Positions 46,948 through 56,260 of a stretch of DNA of 64,000 bases are shown here, piece after piece. This DNA comes from a virus. A program made the translations under genes and the position numbers. The stretch covers positions 18,239 to 82,238 of the IMG/VR virus record IMGVR_UViG_3300006028_000011; one strand, written 5' to 3'. Every line of letters starts with the position of its first letter. The stretch's first letter is position 1. The notes beneath the pieces were generated by a model. The model was not told the origin of the DNA. It worked only from the letters and a program-made list of their open reading frames with translations, and searched no databases.

Positions 46948-47177
46948 GACGCCAACGACCGGCCCTGCGTCTCCCGAAGGAGGCTCAAGGCCTGGTCGAA
47001 TAGATCCTGCTGGCGCGTCAGGGTCGCCTCCTGCCGCGCGATCAGCGCGTCGCGGTAGTCGATCTCGCGCTTCACGGCGATCCTCCCCCCGAGCAGCAGG
47101 CCCACGAACGTCAGTAGCAGGAAGATGGCGTCCGGGCCGCCGCTCTGGACGATGTGGATGACGTCGCTCAGGGACAC
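46944..47177 (-). CDS. Holin-like membrane protein, 77 aa
   Basis: One central membrane segment (DAIFLLLTFVGLLLGG) and a charged helix (QEATLTRQQDLFDQALSLL). Start GTG. Position after the lysozyme and before other membrane proteins fits a holin or spanin role. Confidence 0.5.
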   Translation of the reverse strand: MSLSDVIHIVQSGGPDAIFLLLTFVGLLLGGRIAVKREIDYRDALIARQEATLTRQQDLFDQALSLLRETQGRSLAS

Positions 47178-47195
47178 CGGCAGTCATGGGCCTCC

Positions 47196-48344
47196 CTACG
47201 TGTCGTGGCCCGTCGTCACGTCGACGCCGAGGTGGCCGCCGAGCACATGCACATGCGCGTCCACGCCCGCGACGGCCGCCTGCAGCGCGCTCAGGTCTGC
47301 CGGGGTGCCGCCGGCCTGCGCCGCCGCCACGCCGTCCAGCTCGGTCTTCACAGCCGCCTGGGCCGCGGCGAGGGCGGCAAGGGCTGAGGCGCTGGCCGCG
47401 TTGGAGGAGAGCGCGTCGATGGCCTCCTGTTCCAGGCCCTCGGCGCTGAGCAGCGCGGCGAGCTGGGCATCGTGGGCGGCCAGCCGGTCGGCGATCCACG
47501 AGGGCGCGCCCACGGGCTTGTTCCCGTCCGGGTCCAGCCAGGCGCCGGCCATGCCGTAGGTGGCGGCGCCGTGGGCGTCCGCGCGCAGTTGCTTGACGAT
47601 GGGGTCCTGGGGGTCGAGGCCGACGAGGCCCATGGGGTCACCTCCGTAGAGCAACGAGGCGAACGAACCGCGCAGCATGATCGAGACGTCGCAGGGCCCC
47701 GACACGCCGGCCACCGAGGCGCGGTCGGTCTCCTGCCACATGACCGGCGCCAGGCCGAGCTCGTCGGGCGCGGCCACGCCGTACTCGGCCACCCACCACG
47801 GCCAGGTCGTCGCCAGCGGGCCGAGAGCGTGCGGGCCGACGAACGACGTCGAGCAGTACCAGGGCGGCGGGTAGTCGGAGGGTCCCACGGCCGACAGGTA
47901 GGTCGCAGCCCAGTCGCGGGCCGCGCCGCCCGGCGGCCACGCCAGCGCGCCCGGGTCGTTCTCGCAGTCGCTGGCGAGGCCTCGGCCAGGCGGGAGCGGC
48001 CCCACGATGGAGTTGCACATCGCGGCCTCGTCGACCGCCCGGTTGTACGCCGGGTAGTTGAACCAGTAGGCCATCCAGGGCAGGCCCGCGGCGTCTGCCT
48101 TCGCCCGGTTCTCTGCGAAGCGCAGGTCGGCGCGCACCGTCCCGAAGCCGGCACGGAGGATGACGCCGGCGGCGCCCGCATTCTTGACGGCTCCCATGTC
48201 GACGGGGCCGTTGTACTCGCTGAAGTCCGGCACCCACTCGCCGCCCACCGCCGCCAAGCTGGCCGCGGTGTGGTGGCGGCGGACGCGGAAGCCGAACTCG
48301 TGGCGCACGCCGGGGTGGGCCGAAGCGGGGACGGGGTGGGTCAC
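47196..48344 (-). CDS. GH25 lysozyme (endolysin), 382 aa
   Basis: The GH25 barrel is visible from PDFSEYNGPVDMGAV (the D-x-S/x-Y/H-N-G motif) through LPWMAYWFNYPAY, LASDCENDPGA (catalytic Asp/Glu pair) and TWPWWVAEYG. It cleaves muramic-acid bonds. The last third is helical and repetitive and likely wall-binding. GTG start overlaps the upstream stop. Confidence 0.85.
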   Translation of the reverse strand: MTHPVPASAHPGVRHEFGFRVRRHHTAASLAAVGGEWVPDFSEYNGPVDMGAVKNAGAAGVILRAGFGTVRADLRFAENRAKADAAGLPWMAYWFNYPAYNRAVDEAAMCNSIVGPLPPGRGLASDCENDPGALAWPPGGAARDWAATYLSAVGPSDYPPPWYCSTSFVGPHALGPLATTWPWWVAEYGVAAPDELGLAPVMWQETDRASVAGVSGPCDVSIMLRGSFASLLYGGDPMGLVGLDPQDPIVKQLRADAHGAATYGMAGAWLDPDGNKPVGAPSWIADRLAAHDAQLAALLSAEGLEQEAIDALSSNAASASALAALAAAQAAVKTELDGVAAAQAGGTPADLSALQAAVAGVDAHVHVLGGHLGVDVTTGHDT

Positions 48345-48541
48345 GGGATGCCGCAGCTGGGGTTCCGCAGTGGGAGCAGCGGGCGGACGGATGGCGAAGG
48401 CGGTGTGGTCGGGGATGGAGAGCCGAACGAGGGCGGCGCGGAGACCGGCGCCCTGCCGCTCGGGGTCGCCAGGGAGCGGGTCGCCGGGCCGGCGCAGGCC
48501 GCCGAGGCGAGGATCGCGAGGGCGAGGAGAGCGGGTCTCAC
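48341..48541 (-). CDS. Small lipoprotein candidate, 66 aa
   Basis: A signal-like start (ALLALAILASAACAG) with a lipobox (LASAAC) followed by a Pro/Ser-rich external region. Likely a lipoprotein spanin subunit or superinfection-exclusion protein. GTG start overlaps the upstream stop. Confidence 0.5.
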   Translation of the reverse strand: MRPALLALAILASAACAGPATRSLATPSGRAPVSAPPSFGSPSPTTPPSPSVRPLLPLRNPSCGIP

Positions 48542-48876
48542 GACTCGTCGACGAGCAGCTTGTGGAGCTCGCCAGCGGCGCCCCCGTCCGTCCAGCCATT
48601 CCACTGGCCAGTGGCGGCCCCATACGAGTTCTCCCAGATGCGGCCGTCCTCGCCGAGGAGGATCACGATCAGCGCGCTGCCGTCTCCCATCCACTCGGCG
48701 TCGATGGCGCCCCCGCCGCCGCCGAGCGACTCCCAGACCGGCAGGTGCTCCCGGTCGGGCGAGGGCCCCAGCCACCAGACGGCGTGCGTGTCGCCGGCGT
48801 CCGGTGCGACGGCGAAGTAGTCGACGCGCTGGCTGCCCGGCTGGCAGGCGATGGCGATCGGCTGGAAGAGCGGCAT
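48538..48876 (-). CDS. Lectin-like tail protein, 112 aa
   Basis: Repeats of a W-x-L-G-x-x/P and G-x-I-W motif (AVWWLGPSPDREHLPVWES, EWMGDGSALIVILLGEDGRIW) give beta-propeller/lectin-like blades, as in short phage receptor-binding or carbohydrate-binding modules. It lies between tail and lysis genes. Confidence 0.5.
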   Translation of the reverse strand: MPLFQPIAIACQPGSQRVDYFAVAPDAGDTHAVWWLGPSPDREHLPVWESLGGGGGAIDAEWMGDGSALIVILLGEDGRIWENSYGAATGQWNGWTDGGAAGELHKLLVDES

Positions 48877-48914
48877 GCGGGCCTCCTTGGGGCAGGGCGG
48901 GGCAGGAGCGGGCG

Positions 48915-49343
48915 CTACGTCAGCACCCGCCAGGCGAAGCGGTAGGTGGTCGACGGCGCCAAAGGCCCGCTGACCCCAAGGCCGAAGCCGGTGAGCAGGC
49001 CCTGGGCGTGGATCAGGCCCGCGGCCACGATGACGCCGGCGGGCGGGGCCGGGGGCGCCACGATGCAGACCACGACCACGGGGACGCGCACGTGGGCGGT
49101 GGCATTCGTGGCGCCGGGGTAGCCCTGCGCTGCCAGCTGCTGCGTGGCGACGTCCTGGTCGGCAAGCACGCCGGCGGCCAGGTGGATCGTGGCCAGCACG
49201 CCGGCGGCCAGCCCGGACGCGCCGGTCGCGATCGCCGCTACGCCGTCGAGGCCGTCGGTGCTGACGATGGGCAGCCCGGCCGTCGCCCCAGCTCCCGCGG
49301 CCGCGCCGGGAGCGATGGTGACGCCCCCGTTGAGGTTGGCCAT
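48915..49343 (-). CDS. Tail-associated Gly/Ala-rich protein, 142 aa
   Basis: Low-complexity Gly/Ala content with strands (AHVRVPVVVVCIVAPPAP) suggests a small structural or tail-tip protein. Follows the minor tail genes. Confidence 0.5.
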   Translation of the reverse strand: MANLNGGVTIAPGAAAGAGATAGLPIVSTDGLDGVAAIATGASGLAAGVLATIHLAAGVLADQDVATQQLAAQGYPGATNATAHVRVPVVVVCIVAPPAPPAGVIVAAGLIHAQGLLTGFGLGVSGPLAPSTTYRFAWRVLT

Positions 49344-49347
49344 CAGG

Positions 49348-51162
49348 TCAGGTCGCGTGCTGCGCGAGCCACTCGGTGACGCGCTGGATCCGCTGCAGGC
49401 CCTGCTGCGGGAGGGCCCGCATGGGGAACTGGTTGAAGTAGACCGGCATGGTTGCCCGCCCCTCTGTGAAGTCCCAGCCGATCACCTGCAGGGACTGCCG
49501 GTTGATCCGGAGCGAGGGGTGGTCGACCAGCAACCTGTCGTAGAGGCCGAACTGCTCCGCCACGTCCGGGGTGCGGACGACGCCGATCTGGTACGCGGTG
49601 AGCGGGGAGGCCTTCCTGGCGCCGATCTGGATCGCGTTCGCCAGCTGGAGCGAGGCGCCGGGCGCGGCCACGTCGGTCACGGTGTCGGTGAGCACCAGAT
49701 CCCCAACGCTCGCGATGGGACCGCCCGGCCACTCGATCACGCCGCCGCTGCTGTCGCCCGGGACCGCGGAGTACCGTGTGACCGTCGAGTACATGTCCGC
49801 CACGGGTCCGACCATCGTGCCCTGGGCGACGATGTTCTCCCCCTCCCTGAGCACGATCTGTGCCGTCCGGTCGGTGCCCAGGTTGCCGTAGGTGAGGGTG
49901 TCGCCCTTGTATCCGCGCCCCGTGGTCTTCAGCGCCACGAACCCGTCCAGGCTCATGGCGAGCTGGATGATGTCGAGGTGGGTCTGGTTCTGGCTCGTGA
50001 TCTGCGGGATGACCGCGGTGGTCCCGGTGGTGGTGCCGACCTGGAAGCGGTTGGTGCCCCATGTGCCTGGCGTGCCGTACTGGCCGGTCCGGCTCTCGAA
50101 GCGGATGCGGTTTACGTACTGGGTGCTCGCACCGCTGGACGTGGGCCGGATGCCGATTCGCCCGCTGGTGATGCCGCCCAGGGAGGCGAGCGGAATGGCC
50201 AGGCCGCTGTCCTTCCCGTTCAGGAAGCACTTGACCATGTAGTTGCTGCCGCTCTGGAAGAGCGTCACGCTGAAGTGGAACGGAAAGGTGCTCGACAGCA
50301 GGCCCGTGAACACGTTGCCGGCCGCCCCCTGCAGCGTGAAGGAGCCGCCGCTCTCCGTCCAGACCTTCACGGCCACCGAGTAGGTGCCGCTCACGAACGT
50401 GGTCACGAACTCGGCGAGGAACCCGTTCTGGGCTGTGGCGTCGCTCAGCCAGAGGATGCCGCAGCCACCGGAATTCGTCACGTTGGTGTCGGCCGCGATC
50501 GTGCCCCAGATCGAGAGCTGTGACGCGTAGGCGTCCGAGGGGTGGCTCGGCCAGTTGTACTGGGCGCCGGCGCTCCAGCTGGTCGGGGCCAGCATCACCG
50601 CGAAGCCGGTGCTGCTGATCCCCTGCAGCCCGAACTGCGGGTCGGCGGTCACGTTCGAGATGGACCCGCTGACCACGTTCTGGGACCCGATGTGCAGCCA
50701 GGCGTCGTAGACCACCTCGCGGGTGGCCGAGAAGAGCTGGATGAGCTTCGCCGGCGCCGCCCCGGGCCCGATCGTCTCGCCCGGGAACAGCTGCGACTGC
50801 TGGAGCCACCACAGGGTGTCGGAGCCGTGGACCACCCAGGGCCCATCGGCCGGCCTCTCGATCGAGGTGATGACCCCCGACTGGTACGGCGTCGTCGCGC
50901 CGGGGCTGGCCCAGTACGCCTCGACGCGCTGGCCCTTGTCCAGGGCGTCGTACATGGCGGACGCCGAGCGCCCCTCGTTGCTCGAGGGCGGGTGGAGGGG
51001 CAGGGTGAACTCGCCCAGCGAGGCCGATCCCGTGACGCCCGGCTGGAGGCCCCGGACCTTCCACTGCGACCGGTGGAGGTGTGGCAGGTCGCCGACGACC
51101 TCGCCGCCGGCGTTGCTGTCCACGATCCGGTAGTTGAGGTAGCCGAGGACAGGGCTCGCCAT
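49348..51162 (-). CDS. Minor tail / baseplate protein, 604 aa
   Basis: The first part (LNYRIVDSNAGGEVVGDLPH, LGEFTLPLHPPSS) and its position directly after the distal tail protein gene are typical of siphophage tail-tip proteins; central residues (about 150-330) look like a carbohydrate-binding/lectin fold (W-S-A-G, LASL). The C-terminal part (VEYMS-like strands, GVIEWPGG) is beta-rich. It likely anchors receptor-binding parts. Confidence 0.65.
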   Translation of the reverse strand: MASPVLGYLNYRIVDSNAGGEVVGDLPHLHRSQWKVRGLQPGVTGSASLGEFTLPLHPPSSNEGRSASAMYDALDKGQRVEAYWASPGATTPYQSGVITSIERPADGPWVVHGSDTLWWLQQSQLFPGETIGPGAAPAKLIQLFSATREVVYDAWLHIGSQNVVSGSISNVTADPQFGLQGISSTGFAVMLAPTSWSAGAQYNWPSHPSDAYASQLSIWGTIAADTNVTNSGGCGILWLSDATAQNGFLAEFVTTFVSGTYSVAVKVWTESGGSFTLQGAAGNVFTGLLSSTFPFHFSVTLFQSGSNYMVKCFLNGKDSGLAIPLASLGGITSGRIGIRPTSSGASTQYVNRIRFESRTGQYGTPGTWGTNRFQVGTTTGTTAVIPQITSQNQTHLDIIQLAMSLDGFVALKTTGRGYKGDTLTYGNLGTDRTAQIVLREGENIVAQGTMVGPVADMYSTVTRYSAVPGDSSGGVIEWPGGPIASVGDLVLTDTVTDVAAPGASLQLANAIQIGARKASPLTAYQIGVVRTPDVAEQFGLYDRLLVDHPSLRINRQSLQVIGWDFTEGRATMPVYFNQFPMRALPQQGLQRIQRVTEWLAQHAT

Positions 51163-52631
51163 CAGCCCATCACCCAGCGAGCGTTCCGGATGTCGTACAT
51201 CATCTCGTCCCAGGCTTGGAGGGCCAGGCCGCCCGCCGTGATCACGTTCGGGGTGCCCGTGTACGGCCAGGCGAAGATGCCGTACAGCTTGTAGGCGCCG
51301 CCCGTGGGCCCGGCGCTGTCGCCATACCCGAAGACCGTGTTCGATGACAACCGCCCCTGCGCTGTGGTCGGCGGGTTCTGATACAGCCAGCCGAACACAG
51401 GCGAGCCGGTGGCGCTGGCCTGGACGGCGGCGTAGCCCGAGCCGGGCGACACGGGCAGGTTTGACGGGAAGGTGGTCGACGTGCCGGTGTCATTGAACCC
51501 GGTGGCGTACGCGCTCGCGGTGGACCACAGGAGCGAGAGCTGGTTGCTGCTGGTCGCGACCGGCCAGAACTCGATGGGGACGTCGCGGTGCCCGAACAGC
51601 AGCCGCAGCCTGAACAGCGACCAGGCGCCCGCCGAGGTGCTGGCCCGCAGATGCAGCCGGGCCTCCCAGGGCGAGACACGGTCCAGGTCGATCGAGCGCA
51701 GCGTGCCGGTGTTGCTGCTCCCGTCCTGCCACTGGACGCTCCCGAGGAGATGCCACGCCGGGGTGCCCAACGAGGTGTCCCAGAGATACACCGAGCAGAG
51801 CTGGCCCTGGCCGGGCTGGAAGAGCAGGAGCAGGACCCCGTTGGTCACCACGGTGTCCCCGGTGAAGTCGTGCCCGGTGCCGTAGACCTTCACCCAGCTC
51901 GGGTGGACGAACCCGCCGCTGGTGGGAACCGGGTTGCTCGCGGTGTTCTGGGTGTCCCAGCAGGTGACGTCGCCCGTCCACAGGGCCGCGACGGTGGCCG
52001 GGCGGGCGAACGGCACGTACGGCGAAGGCGCGTTGCCCAGGAAGCTGATCGGGATCACGCCCTCGGCGCCGGCGCGCGTGCCTGGGCCCGGCTGCGCGCT
52101 GGAGCCGACCGGGAAGGCCACGACGCACGACTGCCCAGGCGTGTAGCTGGTCGACAGCGGCGCCCCTTGGATGGCGAGCGCGAGGGCGGAGGGCGAGGCC
52201 GGGCTGACAGCGGACGCCGTCACCTCGACCGCCGCCCAGCCGGCACCCTCCGTGTTCATGTCCGGCCGGACGTTCTCGATGACCCACCAGCCGTCGTCCG
52301 GATCCGCGGCGAGCACCCCGTTGCCGGCTCGCCACTGCACGTAGGCCGGGTTGAGGTCGGGGTTATCCGCCAGCTCCTGCAGCTGGCGGACCAGCGTCCT
52401 CAGCGCGCCCGGGCTGCTCGGCGCGGCGCCCCCCAGCAGGCCGGGAGCCTCGACGTAGATCGTCTCCTGCCGCTGGCGCTTCTGGCCGCCGGTGGGGTAG
52501 ATGATCGTGCGGGCCCCGTAGACCAGCTCCGAGCCGATCGTCTGTCCCGGCTGGCCCCAGGTGTTCGTCTGCAGGGGCGCGCCGGCGAGGTTCGCCCCGT
52601 TGGGGCCGAGGTCGAGGTCGTTGATGATCAC
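51162..52631 (-). CDS. Distal tail protein-like, 489 aa
   Basis: GTG start overlaps the tape-measure stop (GTGA). The first 150 residues (INDLDLGPNGANLAG, TWGQPGQTIGSELVYGAR) fit a distal tail (Dit)-like beta fold; the rest is a large beta-rich region. Position between tape measure and minor tail protein is the normal place of Dit. Confidence 0.65.
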   Translation of the reverse strand: MIINDLDLGPNGANLAGAPLQTNTWGQPGQTIGSELVYGARTIIYPTGGQKRQRQETIYVEAPGLLGGAAPSSPGALRTLVRQLQELADNPDLNPAYVQWRAGNGVLAADPDDGWWVIENVRPDMNTEGAGWAAVEVTASAVSPASPSALALAIQGAPLSTSYTPGQSCVVAFPVGSSAQPGPGTRAGAEGVIPISFLGNAPSPYVPFARPATVAALWTGDVTCWDTQNTASNPVPTSGGFVHPSWVKVYGTGHDFTGDTVVTNGVLLLLFQPGQGQLCSVYLWDTSLGTPAWHLLGSVQWQDGSSNTGTLRSIDLDRVSPWEARLHLRASTSAGAWSLFRLRLLFGHRDVPIEFWPVATSSNQLSLLWSTASAYATGFNDTGTSTTFPSNLPVSPGSGYAAVQASATGSPVFGWLYQNPPTTAQGRLSSNTVFGYGDSAGPTGGAYKLYGIFAWPYTGTPNVITAGGLALQAWDEMMYDIRNARWVMG

Positions 52632-55600
52632 GTGGCCGCCATCAGCCCGCTCAGGCGGCCGTCCTGGATGCGCTGGACCAGCTCGGCGAACTCCTCGTTG
52701 CCGAGCTGGATGTGGGTGTGGAGCTCGACGGTCGGGCCCGACCCGGACCCCGAGCTCGGGTAGGCCGGCGCCAGGGACACCGCGCCGGCGCCCTGGTTCA
52801 CCGTGCTCAGCGGGACGATCAGCTCCGGGCCGGCCTCGCCGACCATCGCCAGCGTGGGACGCGTGACGATGCCGCCGCCGGCGAACCCGGGGACGCCGGC
52901 GGCGTGAGCCAGGCCGGCCACGCCGGGGACGCTCTTGGCCGCGGAGACGAACCCGTTCAGCTTGTCGGCCGCCCCGCCGACGAGGTCGGCGATCCTCTGG
53001 ATGATCGGGCCGAACGTGCCCGAGAGCCACGAGCCGAACCCCTGCAGGGCGTGCCAGACCTCGTTCGCGGCGCTGGCCACCTGGTTCCAGTGGGTGATCA
53101 GCAGGGCGACCAGCCCGATCGTCATCGTGATCGGGCCGCCGAGGAGGCCGATCGCCAGGGCGAGCACGCGGTGCTTGTCGATGAAGTCGGAGATCGAGGC
53201 GGCCGCCTTCTTGATCCAGTCCCAGACCAGGCTCAGCCACTGCACCACCTGCTTCCAGTGGGTGATCAGGACGACGATCCCGACCACGAGGAGGGCGATC
53301 CCGATGATCACCAGGGAGATCGGGTTGGCGTTGAGCGCGGCGTCGAGCAGCCACTGGGCAGCCATCCAGGCGAGCGTGGCCACGCGTACGACGCCGAGGG
53401 CGAGGGCGGCCGCCAGCCAGCTCGCGGCCGAGAGCGCGGCCTGAGCGGCGGCGGCCGCCGCGGTGGCGACGAAGCTGCCGATCGCAGCGGCGCTGGAGAG
53501 GGCCCAGCCGGCCTTCATCGACACCTGGGCGGCGATCCACACCGCGGCCGATCGGACCGCCTGCACACCAGCGGCCACCGCCGTCGCCACGAACGAGGCC
53601 ACCGCGGCGGCTCGCGCCGCCACCCAGGAGGCGGCCGTCTGCGCCGCCGCAACCCCGGCCGCCGCCGCCGTGCGTGCGTAGGACGCCATGGCGGCAAGCT
53701 CGGCCGCCACCCAGCCAGCCGCGATCTTGATCTGGGCGCCGAGCCACACGAGCACGGCCGCGACGGAGTTGGGGTTGGCCTCGGCCACCGTGGCCACGTA
53801 GCTGGCGGCCGCCTTGGCCTGGGTCGCCACCCAACCCGCGGCGATCTTCGCTTGAGCGGCCAGCCAGGCCACCGCCGTCTTCGTCGACTCGATGCCCGCC
53901 GCGACGGTGGTGGCGACGAACGACGTGGTGGCGGAGGCCGCCGTGGTCACCCACGCCGCCGCCGACCGCCCAGCGGACGCGACCCAGGCCGCGGCGGTCT
54001 TGCCGCCCTCGACGACTGCCGCCTTGCTCATCGAGGCGAAGTTGCCGGCGGCGTCGAGGGCCCCCTGCCCGAAGCCCTTGGCCCAGCCGAGGGCATCCTG
54101 CATCCCCGTCGTGACGCCGAGCGCGGACATCACCGCCTCGGTCTTGCCGATGTTCGTGGCGACCGTGGCGAAGTTGGTCGCCCAGACCCCGATGGTCTGC
54201 GCCAGCTCGATCGCCTTCAGCGCGCCGAAGCCGATCGCCAGGGCCGTCACGAGCGGCACCAGGATGTTCGAGTGGTCGGACACGAGCTGGAGCGCCGGCC
54301 CCAGGGTCGAGCTCAGCCCCTGGGCGAGGTCCAGCACGATCGGACCGGCGATCTTCAGCGCGGGGACGAAGTCCGTGCTCATGGACGACCCGATGCTCTT
54401 CAGCGCCGGCCCGATCTGGGACGCCGCCTGCTGTACGGTCTGGACGATCTGAGCCAGCTGGGCGCCGATCGTGGAGGCCGTCCCGCTGTCCATCCCCAGG
54501 GCCATCAGGAAGCCGGTGGCTCCGCCGGCGACGCCCGCGCCCTGCGCCCCCTGGGCCGTCCGCGTGACGATGTTCGTGATGGCGTCGGCCACCCGGTTGG
54601 CGGTGCTCTCGATACCGGGCATGGCGTTGGCCACCATTCCCAGCACCACGTTCGCGATCGGCATCAGCTTCTCGCCGAGCTCGACCCGCCACGCCTCGAA
54701 GCCGGCTCGCACCTGGTCGACGCGGGAGTTCAGCGTGGACATGGTGTCCGACACGTCCGAGCCGAAGCGGGCCTGCCCCTCGTTGATCATGTCGAACTTC
54801 GACTTCAGGGTGTCCAGGTGCTGGACCATCGACATGATCGCGGCGCCGCTCCGGCCGCCGCCGAAGGCCCTGGACAGCACGGCGGCCGTCTCGTCGGCCG
54901 AGAGCCCCGCCTTCTGCATGTGGTTGACGAGGTCCTGCAGGGCGACCTGGATGCCGTCCGGCCTCCGCAGGTCGGCCGACAGCTGCGTGGTCGTGACGCC
55001 CGACTTGCGGAGCGCCTCCTCCATCGCGGAGGTGCGCTGTCCGACCTCCGACTGGGTCAGCCCGAGGTCCTTCATGATCCCGGCCGCCGCCTTGGTCGGA
55101 GCGCCCAGCAGGGTGATGCTCATCTTGAGCCGGGTCGCCGCCTCGTCCGCGCTCGCTCCTCGGTCCGTCAGGTAGGCGAGGGCCGCGCCCATCGACTGGA
55201 TGGAGACCCCGAACGTCTCGCCCGCGGCCAGGAACCCGGTCGAGATGGCGGCGTTCAGCGACTGGAACTTCATGTCGCCGGCGCCGACGATCGCGTTCAG
55301 GGTGGCCATCGTGGCCTGGGCCTGGGCGCCCTTCAGCCCGAACGTGTTCATCGTCGAGGTCAGGGCGTAGGCCGTGTCGTCGAGGTTGGCCATCCCGACC
55401 TTGGCCCCGTCCGCGGCCACCTTCAGGATGGAGATCGCCTCGGCGCCCCGGTAGCCGACGCTGGTGACGTGGTACAGGCCCTCGGCCAGCTGGTCGGGCC
55501 CGATCCCGACCGTCGGCGCCAGCGCCAGGACCTGCTGCCCGAGCCAGGCGATGTCGTCCGAGGTGTCGTGCGCCTGGGTGCGCACGAGCATCATCTGGCT

Positions 55601-55744
55601 GTTGAAGTCGGAGGCCGCCTTCACCGCGCCGACGCCGATGGCGACGGAGGCCGCGACGACCGCCGTCAGGGCGATGGCCGCCGCGGCCCCGGCGGCGCCG
55701 ATCTTGCCCCACATGCCGGCCTGCGCCTCGCCTTCGGTCTTCAT
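52628..55744 (-). CDS. Tape measure protein, 1038 aa (possibly longer)
   Basis: The N-terminal TMP domain (AAAAIALTAVVAASVAIG, DFNSQMMLVRTQAHDTSDDI) is followed by a TP901-type helical core (ADEAATRLKMSITLLGAPTK, VGQRTSAMEEALRKSG), many Ala-rich repeats (AAWVASAGRSAAAWV and similar, around residues 570-830) and a hydrophobic C-terminal block. Length sets tail length. In-frame codons KFTAYDFITQIAEKIGDS extend 31 residues further upstream with no ATG/GTG/TTG; an ATC at 55835-55837 preceded by GAGAGG is a possible start. Confidence 0.9.
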   Translation of the reverse strand: MKTEGEAQAGMWGKIGAAGAAAAIALTAVVAASVAIGVGAVKAASDFNSQMMLVRTQAHDTSDDIAWLGQQVLALAPTVGIGPDQLAEGLYHVTSVGYRGAEAISILKVAADGAKVGMANLDDTAYALTSTMNTFGLKGAQAQATMATLNAIVGAGDMKFQSLNAAISTGFLAAGETFGVSIQSMGAALAYLTDRGASADEAATRLKMSITLLGAPTKAAAGIMKDLGLTQSEVGQRTSAMEEALRKSGVTTTQLSADLRRPDGIQVALQDLVNHMQKAGLSADETAAVLSRAFGGGRSGAAIMSMVQHLDTLKSKFDMINEGQARFGSDVSDTMSTLNSRVDQVRAGFEAWRVELGEKLMPIANVVLGMVANAMPGIESTANRVADAITNIVTRTAQGAQGAGVAGGATGFLMALGMDSGTASTIGAQLAQIVQTVQQAASQIGPALKSIGSSMSTDFVPALKIAGPIVLDLAQGLSSTLGPALQLVSDHSNILVPLVTALAIGFGALKAIELAQTIGVWATNFATVATNIGKTEAVMSALGVTTGMQDALGWAKGFGQGALDAAGNFASMSKAAVVEGGKTAAAWVASAGRSAAAWVTTAASATTSFVATTVAAGIESTKTAVAWLAAQAKIAAGWVATQAKAAASYVATVAEANPNSVAAVLVWLGAQIKIAAGWVAAELAAMASYARTAAAAGVAAAQTAASWVAARAAAVASFVATAVAAGVQAVRSAAVWIAAQVSMKAGWALSSAAAIGSFVATAAAAAAQAALSAASWLAAALALGVVRVATLAWMAAQWLLDAALNANPISLVIIGIALLVVGIVVLITHWKQVVQWLSLVWDWIKKAAASISDFIDKHRVLALAIGLLGGPITMTIGLVALLITHWNQVASAANEVWHALQGFGSWLSGTFGPIIQRIADLVGGAADKLNGFVSAAKSVPGVAGLAHAAGVPGFAGGGIVTRPTLAMVGEAGPELIVPLSTVNQGAGAVSLAPAYPSSGSGSGPTVELHTHIQLGNEEFAELVQRIQDGRLSGLMAAT

Positions 55745-55891
55745 GCGACCCGTCAGGGCGCCGATCGAGTCCCCGATCTTCTCGGCGATCTGCGTGATGA
55801 AGTCGTAGGCCGTGAACTTCAGGGCGAGCTCTTCGATGCTGCCTACCTCTCAACGAGCCGCTGGCCGGCCCGGCGGGTTCTACTGAGCGAG

Positions 55892-56260
55892 ATGAAGCAC
55901 CGCACGGGCACCGTCGAACTCACCGGCGACGAGTTGGTGATCCGGATCGCCGGCACGCGCAACGTCGAGGGCCGCGAGGAGCCGTGGACGCGGGAGTTCC
56001 GCGTTCCGCTCGAGGAGGCGTCCATCGAGCGCGGGTCGTGGGGTCAGCTCACCGTCTATCGCGGCGAGGAGGCCGTGCAGCTTCTGGAGGGCTGCGGGCG
56101 CCGCGACGTCTCAGCCTTCGAGAACCAGCTCGCCGATGCGCAGGACGCCATCCGCCGACGCGGTCCACTGGGAGCCGTCGCCGCCTGCGCCCGCTGCGGC
56201 GCGCCTGGCCAGGCGCAGGGCCGGCCCTGCGCCTACTGCGCGGTCACGGTCGGCGCGTAG
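55892..56260 (+). CDS. Zinc-ribbon protein on the opposite strand, 122 aa
   Basis: A plus-strand gene inside the minus-strand tail module. The N-terminal 90 residues (TGTVELTGDELVIRIAGTRN) are a beta-rich PH-like domain; the C-terminus carries CARCG...CAYC, a zinc ribbon. Its 3' end overlaps the end of the tail-chaperone extension by 17 bp and its start is 54 bp from the tape measure's upstream in-frame end. Probably a later insertion (moron). Confidence 0.55.
   Translation: MKHRTGTVELTGDELVIRIAGTRNVEGREEPWTREFRVPLEEASIERGSWGQLTVYRGEEAVQLLEGCGRRDVSAFENQLADAQDAIRRRGPLGAVAACARCGAPGQAQGRPCAYCAVTVGA

Noticed and set aside
52712-56260. A very long plus-strand frame opposite the tape measure gene
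   Set aside because: It is the antisense reading of a repetitive high-GC gene; only its last 122 residues (from 55892) show independent coding features and were annotated.
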